Shown: positions 53,594 through 61,914, counted from the stretch's first letter. The stretch: 64,000 nucleotides of DNA from Gorillibacterium massiliense (GCF_000455485.1 NZ_CBQR020000010.1:1-64000), one strand, 5' to 3'. The notes: generated by a model from the sequence alone, not told the origin. Translations and numbers: made by a program.

Positions 53594-54439
53594 ATGAGCC
53601 AATCTTTTACGCTTCGGATGGCGGAAGACCGCTTTTTGCGAGGGAATCTGTACAAAGCTAAAGAAGAGTGTCAAGGCTTGCTTCTGATCTGCCATGGCTA
53701 CAAAGGGTTTAAGGATTGGGGGTTCTTTCCCTATGCATCCCATCGGCTGTCGCAGCATTTCGATACCGTTGTCTTTAACTTCTCTCATAATGGTGTCGGT
53801 GCTGATTTGACGGAGTTTACCGAGTTGGAGAAGTTCGCCGGCAATACGTTTTCCCGGGAGCAAGAGGACATTCGATTTATTCTGTCGGCATTGGAAAAGG
53901 GAGAAGTCGAAGATTACCGGCATGCGAAAGATAAGCCGATCTTCCTCTTGGGACACAGCCGAGGAGGGGGGAATGCCCTTATCTACGCCTTCGATCATCC
54001 TCATGATATTGCCGGTGTCGTCAGTTGGAATGGGATTACCGATACTGATCTCTTTTCTCATCAGCAAAAAGAAGACATGCGTAAAAACGGCCGCGCGTAT
54101 ATTCTGAACAGCCGTACAAAACAGATGATGCCGCTGAATCAGGAGATCCTGGATGATCTGGAGGCAAATCGCGACCGCTTCAATATTTTGGAGCGGGCGA
54201 AACAGTCGCCGGTGCCCATCGTTTTAATCCAAGGCACGGAAGACGGACGTAATCTTCAAGAAGGATCTTCCCGATTGACGGCAATCAGGCCGGATATCCC
54301 ATGGCGACGGATAACAGGAGCCAATCACACCTTCAGAACGGTGCATCCCTTCCAAGGGACGACGAGTTATCTGGACGAAGCGATCATGCTGACGGAGGAT
54401 TGGCTTTTGAACACCGTCAAATCAGGCGAGGCGAGATAG
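53594..54439 (+). CDS. Alpha/beta hydrolase
   Basis: An alpha/beta hydrolase of 281 residues. LLLICHGYKGFKDWGFF is the oxyanion region. GHSRGGGNALIYAF holds the nucleophile Ser, VPIVLIQGTEDG the acid region and GANHTF the catalytic His. It resembles esterases of the DLH/S9 type; substrate unknown. AGGAGG precedes the ATG by 8 bases. It has no signal peptide. Confidence 0.85.
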   Translation: MSQSFTLRMAEDRFLRGNLYKAKEECQGLLLICHGYKGFKDWGFFPYASHRLSQHFDTVVFNFSHNGVGADLTEFTELEKFAGNTFSREQEDIRFILSALEKGEVEDYRHAKDKPIFLLGHSRGGGNALIYAFDHPHDIAGVVSWNGITDTDLFSHQQKEDMRKNGRAYILNSRTKQMMPLNQEILDDLEANRDRFNILERAKQSPVPIVLIQGTEDGRNLQEGSSRLTAIRPDIPWRRITGANHTFRTVHPFQGTTSYLDEAIMLTEDWLLNTVKSGEAR

Positions 54440-54445
54440 TTCCAT

Positions 54446-54766
54446 TTAGTTTTCTTCGTCAAAAGCACGAAGAGCGGCTGGCAGGGAAGCGGTCACGCCG
54501 TTTCCCGCTGCCGGCAAACCGACGAGAATGGCGCTGATTAGCTCATCCCGGCTTGCTCCGGCTGCTTTGGCTTCTTTCGCGTGAAAAGCGATGCCGCTTT
54601 CCAGGCGAAGGGCGGCCAAAACGGCTAGGTAGGCCAAAGCCTCCGTTTTCTTGTCCAGCTTGTTTGCCTGATCCAGATTATGCACGGCGCCCATCCAGGC
54701 TTGCGCGTGCTCAGGTGCTTCTTTTAGAAACGTTTGAAATGCGTTGCTTATTGACGTTTGCTCCAT
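54446..54766 (-). CDS. Carboxymuconolactone decarboxylase/AhpD-like protein
   Basis: A 106-residue helical protein of the CMD/AhpD type (LDKKTEALAYLAVLAALRLESGIAFHAKEAKAAGASRDELISAILVGLPAAG). The CxxC pair of AhpD peroxidases is absent: the place reads SGIAFH, keeping only the His. It is therefore unlikely to be a thiol peroxidase. The ATG at 54766 is 9 bases after AAGGGAGA. Confidence 0.78.
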   Translation of the reverse strand: MEQTSISNAFQTFLKEAPEHAQAWMGAVHNLDQANKLDKKTEALAYLAVLAALRLESGIAFHAKEAKAAGASRDELISAILVGLPAAGNGVTASLPAALRAFDEEN

Positions 54767-54809
54767 TCGAATCAATCTCCCTTGATAAGATATTACCTAC
54801 CCAACCAGT

Positions 54810-55640
54810 TTAACATTCAGGCAGGGAGGGGGCGTGAAGACCAGACTGTTCATTTGGTTGGTCTTTTTGCTTAGTGGATGTGTCATTATGCATTTCCATA
54901 AATTCCGTCATGTGCTTCCAGTACCGTTTGGGCATATGCGACATTCTGGCTTTCGGATTATCCCGTTCCTTGATGCCAATGGTTTCGTAGAAACGCTGCC
55001 AGAGCTGCCGGAATTTTTCCTCTTCGTCCGACGCTTGCGGGAGGGTTAAGTCATCCAGGTCCGTGATAACCGATTCACCCGGGCGGTGTACGAGAGCTTT
55101 GCCGTGGGTTTTATCAAAAATAAGGAAGAGTTCCTCGGGAAACCGGCTGGAAAAATGCTCTTCCAAGAGAGGAAGCACTTGGTTTTGCGGTTCGATGATT
55201 GCTATCATCACTTGATTATAGATGGAAAACCGGATGAACCCCAGATAATGATGGTTTTCCGAATTCAAAGCGAGCACAGCTTTTTGTAGCGTAATTACAG
55301 TCTCATCGGTCAAACGATCCACAACCGAGCGGCCGTATAAAAAGCCAAGCCGCACGAAGCGCCAGACCAGCAGATCCTTTTGTGGGTGGCATGTGAGATG
55401 GCCGCGCTCAGTCATTTCAAACGCCGGCTTACCTATTTTCCTAAGGATTCCGGTTTTCACCCGAGCTGCTTTCTCCATGTCGGTTTCGATCCATTTGGTA
55501 TCAAAAAGGGATAGTTGGAGTGTTTCCTCCGTGACGATATCAAGGGGCTCATCTTTACAGGCGAAGCTTTCGAATATGCAAGTGAGCAAGCCATCGAAGC
55601 TGCCGTCATACCCGTAAACTAAATCTGACCGGTTAGGCAT
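54810..55640 (-). CDS. TIGR03915/DUF4130 DNA-metabolism protein
   Basis: A 276-residue protein matching the TIGR03915 family: YGYDGSFDGLLTCIFESFACKDEP at the start, VWRFVRLGFLYGRS, NHHYLGFIRFS, and ERDNPKARMSHMPKRYWKHMTEF at the end. Family members are always next to a TIGR03916 radical SAM gene and are predicted to act in DNA repair or modification. Its start overlaps that gene by 22 bases, so they are coupled. Homology to uracil-DNA glycosylase-linked proteins (SAUGI/UdgX neighbours) has been suggested; activity is not shown. Confidence 0.85.
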   Translation of the reverse strand: MPNRSDLVYGYDGSFDGLLTCIFESFACKDEPLDIVTEETLQLSLFDTKWIETDMEKAARVKTGILRKIGKPAFEMTERGHLTCHPQKDLLVWRFVRLGFLYGRSVVDRLTDETVITLQKAVLALNSENHHYLGFIRFSIYNQVMIAIIEPQNQVLPLLEEHFSSRFPEELFLIFDKTHGKALVHRPGESVITDLDDLTLPQASDEEEKFRQLWQRFYETIGIKERDNPKARMSHMPKRYWKHMTEFMEMHNDTSTKQKDQPNEQSGLHAPSLPEC

Positions 55641-56923
55641 TTGACTGCATCCTCTCGCGTGACCAAGGATTCATCGAAAAAAGAGAGCTGTTCGGGCTGA
55701 TCCTCCAACCGTTTGATGCCTGTCTCGGAGATGAGCGCCCGCAGCAAGGAATGCTGGCTGATCCGCAAACCCTCTAGGCCTTTATCCCGGCAGGTAATGA
55801 AATATTGCGCCCGCTTGAGCACGACGCCTAGTTTCTTTAGTCCGGTAAAATCAAGAGAGCCAGTCTTCCGCGCTTTGAGAATCCGTTGAGCGCTTCGAAC
55901 CCCGATGCCTGGCACCCGCAACAGCATCTCGTAGGGTGCACGGTTGACCTCAACTGGGAATAACTCCATATGATGCAGCGCCCAGTTACATTTTGGATCG
56001 AGCAGAGGATCGAAGTTCTGATGATTTTCATCCAGCAGTTCTTGGGCTTGAAAGCCATAGAAGCGGAGCAGCCAGTCCGCCTGATAGAGACGGTGTTCCC
56101 GGAGTAAGGGAGGCTTGCTGTCCTTGGCAGGAAGAAGCGAGTGCTCCATGACCGGCGTATAGGCGGAATAAAATACCCGTTTTAGCTTGTACTTTTGGTA
56201 AAGTCCTTCCGTCAGCTTCAAGATGCGGAAATCCGTATCTGGAGTGGCACCGATAATCAACTGGGTACTCTGGCCGGCAGGAGCGAATTTTGGAGCGTGG
56301 CGGCTTACGGCAAGTTCCGTGCTTGTCTCCCTGATCTTCTCCCGCATGAGACCCATTGGCCGGAGAATCGACTCCTTCGTTTTATCGGGAGCGAGCAGGG
56401 TCAAGCTTTCTTGGGAGGGCAGTTCGATATTGACACTCATCCGGTCAGCCAAATGGCCGAGACGGGTGATCAGCGCATCATCAGCGCCGGGGATCGCTTT
56501 GACGTGGATATATCCTCCGAATTTGTACTCGTCCCGCAACAGTTCCAGTGCCTGGATCATGCGTTCCATCGTGTAATCGGGATTCCGGAGAATGCCCGAA
56601 CTTAAAAATAAGCCCTCTATGTAATTACGGCGGTAAAAATGCATGGTCAACTCCGCCAACTCCCGTGGAGTAAACGCAGCCCGCCGTGTGTCATTGGATT
56701 TTCGGTTCACACAGTATTTACAGTCGTAGATACAGTTGTTGGTCATCAACACTTTCAGCAGCGAGATGCAGCGCCCGTCCGCCGCAAAGCTGTGGCAGAT
56801 GCCCATGCTTACTGTGCTGCCCACGGAACCAGGCGCACTTTTGCGCTCTGAACCGCTGGACGTACAGGCAACGTCATACTTCGCGGAGTCTGTTAAAATG
56901 GTTAGCTTATCGATTAAATCCAT
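55619..56923 (-). CDS. Putative DNA modification/repair radical SAM protein (TIGR03916)
   Basis: A radical SAM protein of 434 residues. The cluster motif is Cys64-x3-Cys68-x2-Cys71 (NNCIYDCKYC), followed by the barrel (GLFLSSGILRNPDYTMERM, SVNIELPSQESL). Near residue 325 it has a helix-hairpin-helix, LLRVPGIGVRSAQRILKARK, which binds DNA. The pair of domains suggests repair of a DNA lesion, as in spore photoproduct lyase. The ATG at 56923 follows GGGAGTGA. A LexA box lies in its promoter. Confidence 0.88.
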   Translation of the reverse strand: MDLIDKLTILTDSAKYDVACTSSGSERKSAPGSVGSTVSMGICHSFAADGRCISLLKVLMTNNCIYDCKYCVNRKSNDTRRAAFTPRELAELTMHFYRRNYIEGLFLSSGILRNPDYTMERMIQALELLRDEYKFGGYIHVKAIPGADDALITRLGHLADRMSVNIELPSQESLTLLAPDKTKESILRPMGLMREKIRETSTELAVSRHAPKFAPAGQSTQLIIGATPDTDFRILKLTEGLYQKYKLKRVFYSAYTPVMEHSLLPAKDSKPPLLREHRLYQADWLLRFYGFQAQELLDENHQNFDPLLDPKCNWALHHMELFPVEVNRAPYEMLLRVPGIGVRSAQRILKARKTGSLDFTGLKKLGVVLKRAQYFITCRDKGLEGLRISQHSLLRALISETGIKRLEDQPEQLSFFDESLVTREDAVKCLTGQI

Positions 56924-56947
56924 CAAACTCACTCCCAACTTGCTTCC

Positions 56948-56977
56948 AATATATACAAGAACATACGTTCCTGTCAA
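56948..56977 (-). promoter_or_regulatory. LexA-controlled promoter of the radical SAM/TIGR03915 pair
   Basis: On the minus strand TTGACA (56972-56977) and TATATT (56948-56953, or TATATA two bases nearer) form a promoter. GAACATACGTTC at 56959-56970 lies between them and matches the Firmicute LexA box GAAC-N4-GTTC with the preferred centre. LexA bound there would block transcription, so the pair should be SOS-induced. Confidence 0.8.
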
Positions 56978-57009
56978 TGCGAAGCGTCGCAGGGAATCAT
57001 ACCTTGATT

Positions 57010-57038
57010 TAAAAAGCCCGCGCACAAGGGCGCAGGCT
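57010..57038 (-). terminator. Terminator after the lipoprotein gene
   Basis: On the minus strand AGCCTGCGC pairs with GCGCGGGCT and is followed by TTTTT. It separates the lipoprotein gene from the LexA promoter. Confidence 0.8.
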
Positions 57039-57055
57039 AATCTTACGGAATATCT

Positions 57056-57835
57056 TTATTTACCGGCAACGTAGGACAATACTCGTTTTTCGTTATCATC
57101 CAGGTAGTTCGATTCAAACACATAGTCGGTATAGTCCTTAACCATGGCGAAAATGGCTTCGCCCTTGGTAAAGATTTGGCCTGCATAGAATTCTTTCATT
57201 TCCGGCTTGACCGACGTGTCATGAACGGTGGATAGCCCGACATAGGTAGAACCGTTCACTTCAATGCCGCCTCCTTTGACCGTAGCGATGGCAAAACTGA
57301 GGTCGACGGAGGTGATGCCCCATTCTGCTTGGGGGAAGTCGGCCGGGAAGGCTACTTCATATTTCAACAAGCAGTATTCCAGGTTAGGGTCTTGAATGGC
57401 CTTGATTGTTCCGGAATCGCCTGTATTGAATTTATCGATATAAGCTTGAACTTCATCGCTTTTTGAAGCGCGCAGAACATCTGTTATGCGGTAGTAGATC
57501 TTATGGTTTTTTCTGTCTTGACCGGAATACCTCATCGTTTCAACCCACTCGTTAATGGGGGCAGGGGCTTCGATGGTCGTTTGTCCGAAGGGTTTGATGG
57601 ATGCCGTAGCATCATCCTTCGCTGTCGAAGCCGATGCTGTTGAAGCCGGCGCCGCTGAAGCTTGTGCCGTCGCGGCCGGTGTCGATGAGGTTTCCGGTTT
57701 GGCTGTTGCTGCTGCGGCTGCCGAGGGGGAAGGCGCTTCCGTCGGGGCAACGGCAGATTTCGTTTCTTTTGAACATGCTGAAAACGATAAGGATAGTATT
57801 GCGATTAAAAAAGCTGCAGTCACTTTACGTTTCAT
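57056..57835 (-). CDS. Predicted surface lipoprotein, unknown function
   Basis: The signal sequence ends in the lipobox LSFSAC (Cys21). Residues 25-85 are a Ala/Pro/Ser/Thr-rich linker. The remaining ~170 residues form a beta-rich domain (HKIYYRITDVLRASKSDEVQ, LLKYEVAFPADFPQAEWGITSVDLSFAI), similar in build to immunoglobulin-like DUF4352 domains, though I cannot assign it. Likely anchored outside the membrane. Confidence 0.75.
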   Translation of the reverse strand: MKRKVTAAFLIAILSLSFSACSKETKSAVAPTEAPSPSAAAAATAKPETSSTPAATAQASAAPASTASASTAKDDATASIKPFGQTTIEAPAPINEWVETMRYSGQDRKNHKIYYRITDVLRASKSDEVQAYIDKFNTGDSGTIKAIQDPNLEYCLLKYEVAFPADFPQAEWGITSVDLSFAIATVKGGGIEVNGSTYVGLSTVHDTSVKPEMKEFYAGQIFTKGEAIFAMVKDYTDYVFESNYLDDNEKRVLSYVAGK

Positions 57836-58087
57836 GATATCTCTCCTACAGTTAAATTATGGAATGCAGAAATTGTAAAATAAATGTCGAAACTAATCAA
57901 CCAACTATATCTCACATCGTAATCCATCATGCACAGAAAATTCATGAGGTGAGCGGTTTTTCCGTGCTATTTCGGGCATCCAGAAGAATCGTGAACATTA
58001 TGGGAAAATTAAGAAATATCGGCTACATCTCCGAACAATTATTAACTTTTCCCTGCTAACTAATACAGTGAATCGAAGAGAGAACAA

Positions 58088-58116
58088 CAAAAAAGCCCTT
58101 ACTCCGTAAGGGTTTG
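58088..58116 (-). terminator. Minus-strand terminator in the gap 57836-58310
   Basis: CCCTTAC and GTAAGGG with flanking A-T pairs form a stem; on the minus strand it is followed by TTTTTTG. It may end the GNAT gene 195 bases upstream. The gap holds no convincing gene otherwise. Confidence 0.6.
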
Positions 58117-58310
58117 TCATGTCTTCGTATTCTTTTGGATGTCGAGGTGGAGAAAGGAAAGGCTCGGGTCTGTTTATCACGCTGTGTTGGAAGGTGTTCC
58201 GGTTAAGCGGATTGCAGTTCTTGAAAAGATCAAATTTGTGTTCTGCCGTCTTCTTTATGCAGCTTTTATCGCATTAATTGCTAATATAATGGTCAATTTA
58301 AATGTTATAA

Positions 58311-58856
58311 TTAATATAGTGTCTTTTGGTATTTATTGAAGCCGTCTGCTTCTCCCATGTAGGTGTAGCCACACTCCAAGTAGAACCGATTCAGTTTCTC
58401 ATTATTCGAAACGCAATCAAGTTTTATTCGATTCTTCCCCGTGTAAACAATACCATTTTCAATCCACATCATGATTTTTCTGCCGAGCCCCTTGTTCGAA
58501 AGGCTGCGATCCGTTACTAAGCGATGGATATAAATCGCTGTAGAATGATGAGCATCATCTTCGCCCCAGAGTTTTTTATCCCATTCACTAGGTGACTGCT
58601 GCAAGATAACCGCACCCACAAGGCCATTATCTGCCACATTTCTGAAAGTAAATACTTCTCCCCGAGCTATAGCCCCTGTAATATTATGTTTGTCTTTTCC
58701 GTGAAGTAACCCGTTCCATTGGTCAAGACCTTTACGATTCAGCCATTTTGCAGTTTCCAATGTCAATGCTTTGACTTCATTTACATCATCTTGACCTGCT
58801 TGTTTAGCATACACCCCATCATCGACCATTGAAATGGTTATCTCCTTAATAGCCAT
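58311..58856 (-). CDS. GNAT-family N-acetyltransferase
   Basis: A 181-residue GNAT protein. YIHRLVTDRSLSNKGLGRKIMMWIE is the acetyl-CoA-binding motif A. IKLDCVSNNEKLNRFYLECGYTYMGEAD is motif B. The N-terminal part carries DDVNEVKALTLETAKWLNRKGLDQW. Substrate unknown. GAGGTGAAAG precedes the ATG. Confidence 0.85.
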   Translation of the reverse strand: MAIKEITISMVDDGVYAKQAGQDDVNEVKALTLETAKWLNRKGLDQWNGLLHGKDKHNITGAIARGEVFTFRNVADNGLVGAVILQQSPSEWDKKLWGEDDAHHSTAIYIHRLVTDRSLSNKGLGRKIMMWIENGIVYTGKNRIKLDCVSNNEKLNRFYLECGYTYMGEADGFNKYQKTLY

Positions 58857-59240
58857 CTTTCACCTCAATCTAAGGATGAATATTTGGATCTAATATTACC
58901 TCTCCAATGATACCACATTCTTTATATCATGCTGTTTATGCAGCTATATTATGAACTGGGAAGGGGCGGTTAATGATTGTTAACCATCTATGCGAGATAC
59001 GATTCCGGCTTGTATCACGGTATATCCAGCGGGTGGATCTGGAAGCTTTGAACAAGCTATGATCGTATTTGGATGTTGGAATCGTGGATATAGAAGGTGG
59101 CGCGGTCGGTCTAAGAACCAGTCCATTGCCGTGGGAGATCCTTCGCGGAAGTCGGGAATAATTTTGTTCATAGTGGCGAAATTCACTTCAATGCAAATTT
59201 TTAGGACTATTTCATGGAATGTGTACTACTCTGTAACAAC
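58857..59240. other. Gap without recognised gene
   Basis: About 385 bases between the GNAT gene and the tRNA scar. Short frames exist on both strands (for example minus 58980-59186) but lack ribosome sites and recognisable products. Nothing further is seen. Confidence 0.5.
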
Positions 59241-59267
59241 AAAAAAAGCCTTGCTTCGCAAGGCTTT
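59241..59267 (-). terminator. Terminator of the tRNA remnant
   Basis: AAAGCCTTGC and GCAAGGCTTT pair around TTC. On the minus strand a run of seven T follows. It lies 15 bases past the tRNA 3' end and is therefore the original tRNA terminator. Confidence 0.8.
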
Positions 59268-59281
59268 CGTCATGTCGCATA

Positions 59282-59331
59282 TGGTAGAACGGATGGGGAT
59301 CGAACCCATGACCCCTACCCTGTCAAGATGG
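59282..59331 (-). pseudogene. 3' part of a tRNA gene (probably tRNA-Val GAC), attachment-site scar
   Basis: On the minus strand the sequence gives an anticodon loop TTGACAG, a variable loop and a complete T arm (ATGGG TTCGATC CCCAT). The acceptor 3' strand CCGTTCT, A and encoded CCA follow. The 5' half (acceptor, D arm) is missing and replaced by AT-rich DNA. This is the usual left-over when an element integrates in the 3' end of a tRNA gene. Confidence 0.75.
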
Positions 59332-59432
59332 CGAAATAGCATTATTTAGCATTAGGCATTATGATATAACCCCGAAAATACAATGTTTTCGCCTTCGTAA
59401 CATCATGTAACATTAGCTAGTTTTTTATAGTT

Positions 59433-59455
59433 TGATGCCAAAAATGATGCCAAAA
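59433..59455 (+). repeat. Tandem repeat TGATGCCAAAA
   Basis: Two copies of TGATGCCAAAA lie at 59433-59443 and 59445-59455, shortly inside the island. Such repeats are common at integrase-proximal ends of Gram-positive elements and may be arm-type integrase sites. Confidence 0.5.
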
Positions 59456-59490
59456 AGTTTTATTAGAGCGGTCTGCAATCGCATGTTTTA

Positions 59491-59525
59491 AGGTCATCCA
59501 TAAAGGGGATGGCCTTCTTATTTTT
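59491..59525 (+). terminator. Terminator-like hairpin near the island edge
   Basis: AAGGTCATCC and GGATGGCCTT pair around ATAAAGG or similar and are followed by CTTATTTTT. The gene it served is no longer recognisable. The rest of 59332-59700 shows no gene. Confidence 0.6.
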
Positions 59526-59719
59526 GCGCTCTATAAGACCCTATAGACGTTTTCTATCCTTCTCTGCACATTTCTCTATTTCTCTTCCTCAAGCGTCTAA
59601 AACAAGCCGTCTGACGCTTAATACGATGAGAACCCTAGGGGGCTGGATGCTTATCCATTAGATGTTCCTCTTTATGCTGGTATTTAAGTCAGATACACAA
59701 CTACTTACATAGTTCGACA

Positions 59720-59728
59720 TGGTATAAT
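59720..59728 (+). promoter_or_regulatory. Extended -10 promoter of the island genes
   Basis: TGGTATAAT is an extended -10 (TGNTATAAT). It precedes a 20-codon frame at 59757-59819 and the first gene of the island. A good -35 is not visible. Confidence 0.5.
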
Positions 59729-59846
59729 ATAGAAAATATACAAGGGGTTAGTGCTTATGCCATCAGTTTTATTTAATGATCCCAATAAATATGAGGTATA
59801 TCAAAAACTGATTTCATAGTAATTAATGAAATTGAGGTGAAAATTA

Positions 59847-60059
59847 TTGGATAATCAGATGAAAGCAGCAACGGACAGATGAGTAGCAGTGGTGAAAAAC
59901 AGTGGCGATAAATCATTGCCAGTTGGGATGCGTTCCGAGATTTTTGTTTCGAAGAATCATCGTGGTGGTATCGTTGAGTGGTTCAGAGATACACATAGAA
60001 ATTGGTTGTTGGTCGGTCAATATAAGAAAGATGGAGTTTTGGAATATGAGGACAATTGA
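59847..60059 (+). pseudogene. Small gene interrupted by an in-frame stop
   Basis: A TTG at 59847 stands 7 bases after GAGGTG and opens DNQMKAATDR, then TGA at 59880-59882. The same frame continues from 59883 to 60059 and codes NSGDKSLPVGMRSEIFVSK, then HRGGIVEWF and RNWLLVGQYKKDGVLEYEDN. Either the gene is broken by a nonsense change at codon 12 or translation restarts at GTG 59889/59892. The product is unknown. Confidence 0.5.
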
Positions 60060-60101
60060 TAATCACGATAAAACGGAGATTTCATGAGGAGATGAGTGAT
60101 A

Positions 60102-60332
60102 ATGCATAAAGTAATTGCTCAATGGCTATACGACATGATTATGAAAGATGGCGAAGCATACCAGAGAGATGTTGTGGAAGAAATTGAACAGCGTTTTGGA
60201 GAAGATTACGTTTATGAGAATGAAAACGGAAACTTAGCAATTGATAAGAAAATCACAGCCGAATTTAGAAAACTCAACAATAAAGGATTAATTGAATGGG
60301 ATAGAAGTGGGTTCTTTTGGTTCAAAGCGTAG
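60102..60332 (+). CDS. Small protein, DUF6953-like
   Basis: A 76-residue protein with a winged-helix look: VIAQWLYDMIMKDGEAYQRDVVEEIEQRFG, then KKITAEFRKLNNKGLIEWDRSGFFWFKA. It resembles the DUF6953 type; the function is unknown. GAGGAG lies 10 bases before the ATG at 60102 (GTG at 60096 is an alternative). AT-rich codon use sets it apart from the core genes. Confidence 0.6.
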   Translation: MHKVIAQWLYDMIMKDGEAYQRDVVEEIEQRFGEDYVYENENGNLAIDKKITAEFRKLNNKGLIEWDRSGFFWFKA

Positions 60333-60374
60333 AAAAAGTACTAGTTTCATATTAAAACTCTTGGAGGTAACAAC

Positions 60375-60752
60375 ATGTCCCATTTAATAAAAGTTGAAGG
60401 TGCATTGAAAGCTGAAGGCTATCGGTTAGTAATTTCAAAATTCACAATTGTGAAAGAGGTTGATTCAGTTTTACATTTAGAAATGAGATTAGGTGAAGGT
60501 GGGTGCTCTTTTGAAAGAGTTGAAAAAAGCAAGTTAAACACGTTGATTGATGACACGTTTTCTCTCTCTCAGGGAGGATGGTTTTGGTTCAAAATCTGGT
60601 TAGACTCTGAAGAAGAGAGTTCAATTGAGAATGCTAAAAAGCGCATTATTAATAGTTTGACAGAATCATCATCTCGTTATGTATCAGACGCATTGAAAGC
60701 AGCAGATGAGTTGGAAAAGTTGAAATTAAATCCAAAATTTCATGTTCAATGA
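60375..60752 (+). CDS. Hypothetical protein
   Basis: A 125-residue protein, mixed alpha/beta, with no known motif (KAEGYRLVISKFTIVKEVDSVLHLEMRLGEGG, SLSQGGWFWFKIWLDSEEESSIENAKKRI). TGGAGGTAAC precedes the ATG. Size and setting resemble immunity-type or orphan proteins of AT-rich islands, but this is only a comparison of context. Confidence 0.65.
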   Translation: MSHLIKVEGALKAEGYRLVISKFTIVKEVDSVLHLEMRLGEGGCSFERVEKSKLNTLIDDTFSLSQGGWFWFKIWLDSEEESSIENAKKRIINSLTESSSRYVSDALKAADELEKLKLNPKFHVQ

Positions 60753-60790
60753 AAGAGTTGTTTCAAACAGAAATAAGAGGTGAATATTAG

Positions 60791-61039
60791 ATGGGAAAGT
60801 TAATGGATTTTCTTGAAAGTAAGGGGTTTATTTACACAGATAATGGTGGCGTAGATGTTTTTAGAGTCAAGAAAGATGGTGTTTCATTCGTTGGCTACAG
60901 AATGAATTGTAGCAATCTTTCACTTGTTATCGGTAATGAATATGTTCTTCTATATTTAGCGAGTGAATCAGTACTCTTCAAGGTTTCGGAAAATGAAGAA
61001 TTGTGGTCTTGCATTCAAGACAATCTGGTTAAAACCTAG
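60791..61039 (+). CDS. Hypothetical protein
   Basis: An 82-residue protein (KLMDFLESKGFIYTDNGGVDVFRVKKDGVSFVGYRMN... LVIGNEYVLLYLASESVLFKV). GAGGTGA lies before the ATG. No family recognised. Confidence 0.6.
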   Translation: MGKLMDFLESKGFIYTDNGGVDVFRVKKDGVSFVGYRMNCSNLSLVIGNEYVLLYLASESVLFKVSENEELWSCIQDNLVKT

Positions 61040-61068
61040 AATTTTATTGGAAGGGCTAGGCATCCTAA

Positions 61069-61662
61069 ATGAATTTGCAAATATTTGATACTTTCTCGAA
61101 TAACTTAGAAGTTCGACTGTCTTATTACGCAAATCAAATGAAATTAGTTACAGAAGATTGTATTAGGTATGAATTCTATGGTTCACTTTTAAGTAATGTG
61201 TATCCTCATGAGATAATACTTGAGTATCCGCATGACACATTATCTCAAAAAGAGATTGATCTTGTAATTAATAATTCAGTTCTAGAATCAATATTTGAGT
61301 TTAAATATTATCGGGCTATTCCAAGTGGTCAAGAAGATCGAACAGCGAGAATGGCAAATATCTATATAGATATTATGAAGCTTAAGTTATCAAATGTAGC
61401 TACAGATAAGTACTTTGTATTTGTAACTGATAGTGTTATGTACGGATATTGCTTAAGAAATCAATATGAAAATATGATACAAGAAGATTCCTTTGAGTTT
61501 GTAGTATCTCCAAAACATCAAGAAGGTCTTAATTTTAAAAAAGTTGTGTTTAAAAAGCTTCCTGAAAGTACAGATATGTCTACGCCGATCGTGATTAAAA
61601 GGGTTTACTATAAAGAACTTGAACAGGATCACTACTTATTTATTTACAAGATACTGTCTTGA
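61069..61662 (+). CDS. Putative PD-(D/E)XK nuclease-like protein
   Basis: A 197-residue protein. Asp64 in KEIDLVINN and Glu77-Phe-Lys79 in IFEFKYYR, preceded by Glu35 and Glu52 on a helix and strand, give the order E-D-(D/E)xK of the PD-(D/E)XK fold. RTARMANIYIDIMKLK could be the following helix with its Arg/Gln face, then KYFVFVTDSVMYGYCL a core strand. A nuclease role is an inference from this pattern only. The ribosome site is weak (GGAAGG, far from the ATG). Confidence 0.55.
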   Translation: MNLQIFDTFSNNLEVRLSYYANQMKLVTEDCIRYEFYGSLLSNVYPHEIILEYPHDTLSQKEIDLVINNSVLESIFEFKYYRAIPSGQEDRTARMANIYIDIMKLKLSNVATDKYFVFVTDSVMYGYCLRNQYENMIQEDSFEFVVSPKHQEGLNFKKVVFKKLPESTDMSTPIVIKRVYYKELEQDHYLFIYKILS

Positions 61663-61695
61663 TAAAAACTGACATTCACGGAGGTATTAATATAC

Positions 61696-61914
61696 ATGAC
61701 TATCAAACGATTCACAAGGACATTTAGACTTCAAGAGAAAGCTGAAATCGATGAATTGAAAATTCTATTGGATTTAAAGAAGCAAAGGCTATTGGATTAT
61801 GATGACGAATTAGTTAAGTTACAATCAAAATTAGGGTACTATTATGATATAGAAGAAGTAAATGAATTCGAAAATCATATAGAAGTGGTTCGTTATGTAG
61901 ATCAGAGCCTATAA
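61696..61914 (+). CDS. Small coiled-coil protein
   Basis: A 72-residue charged helical protein (FRLQEKAEIDELKILLDLKKQRLLDYDDELVKLQSKLG). GGAGGT lies 11 bases before the ATG. No family recognised. Confidence 0.6.
   Translation: MTIKRFTRTFRLQEKAEIDELKILLDLKKQRLLDYDDELVKLQSKLGYYYDIEEVNEFENHIEVVRYVDQSL

Noticed and set aside
57859-58339. Two short plus-strand frames between the lipoprotein and GNAT genes
   Set aside because: No ribosome sites, no recognisable product, and a minus-strand terminator lies across them.
58980-59349. Short frames on both strands before and across the tRNA remnant
   Set aside because: The plus-strand frame reads antisense through the tRNA scar; neither has a ribosome site or a known product.
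59902-60087. Plus-strand frame overlapping the interrupted small gene
   Set aside because: The competing frame (59847-60059) has the strong ribosome site and a more protein-like sequence.
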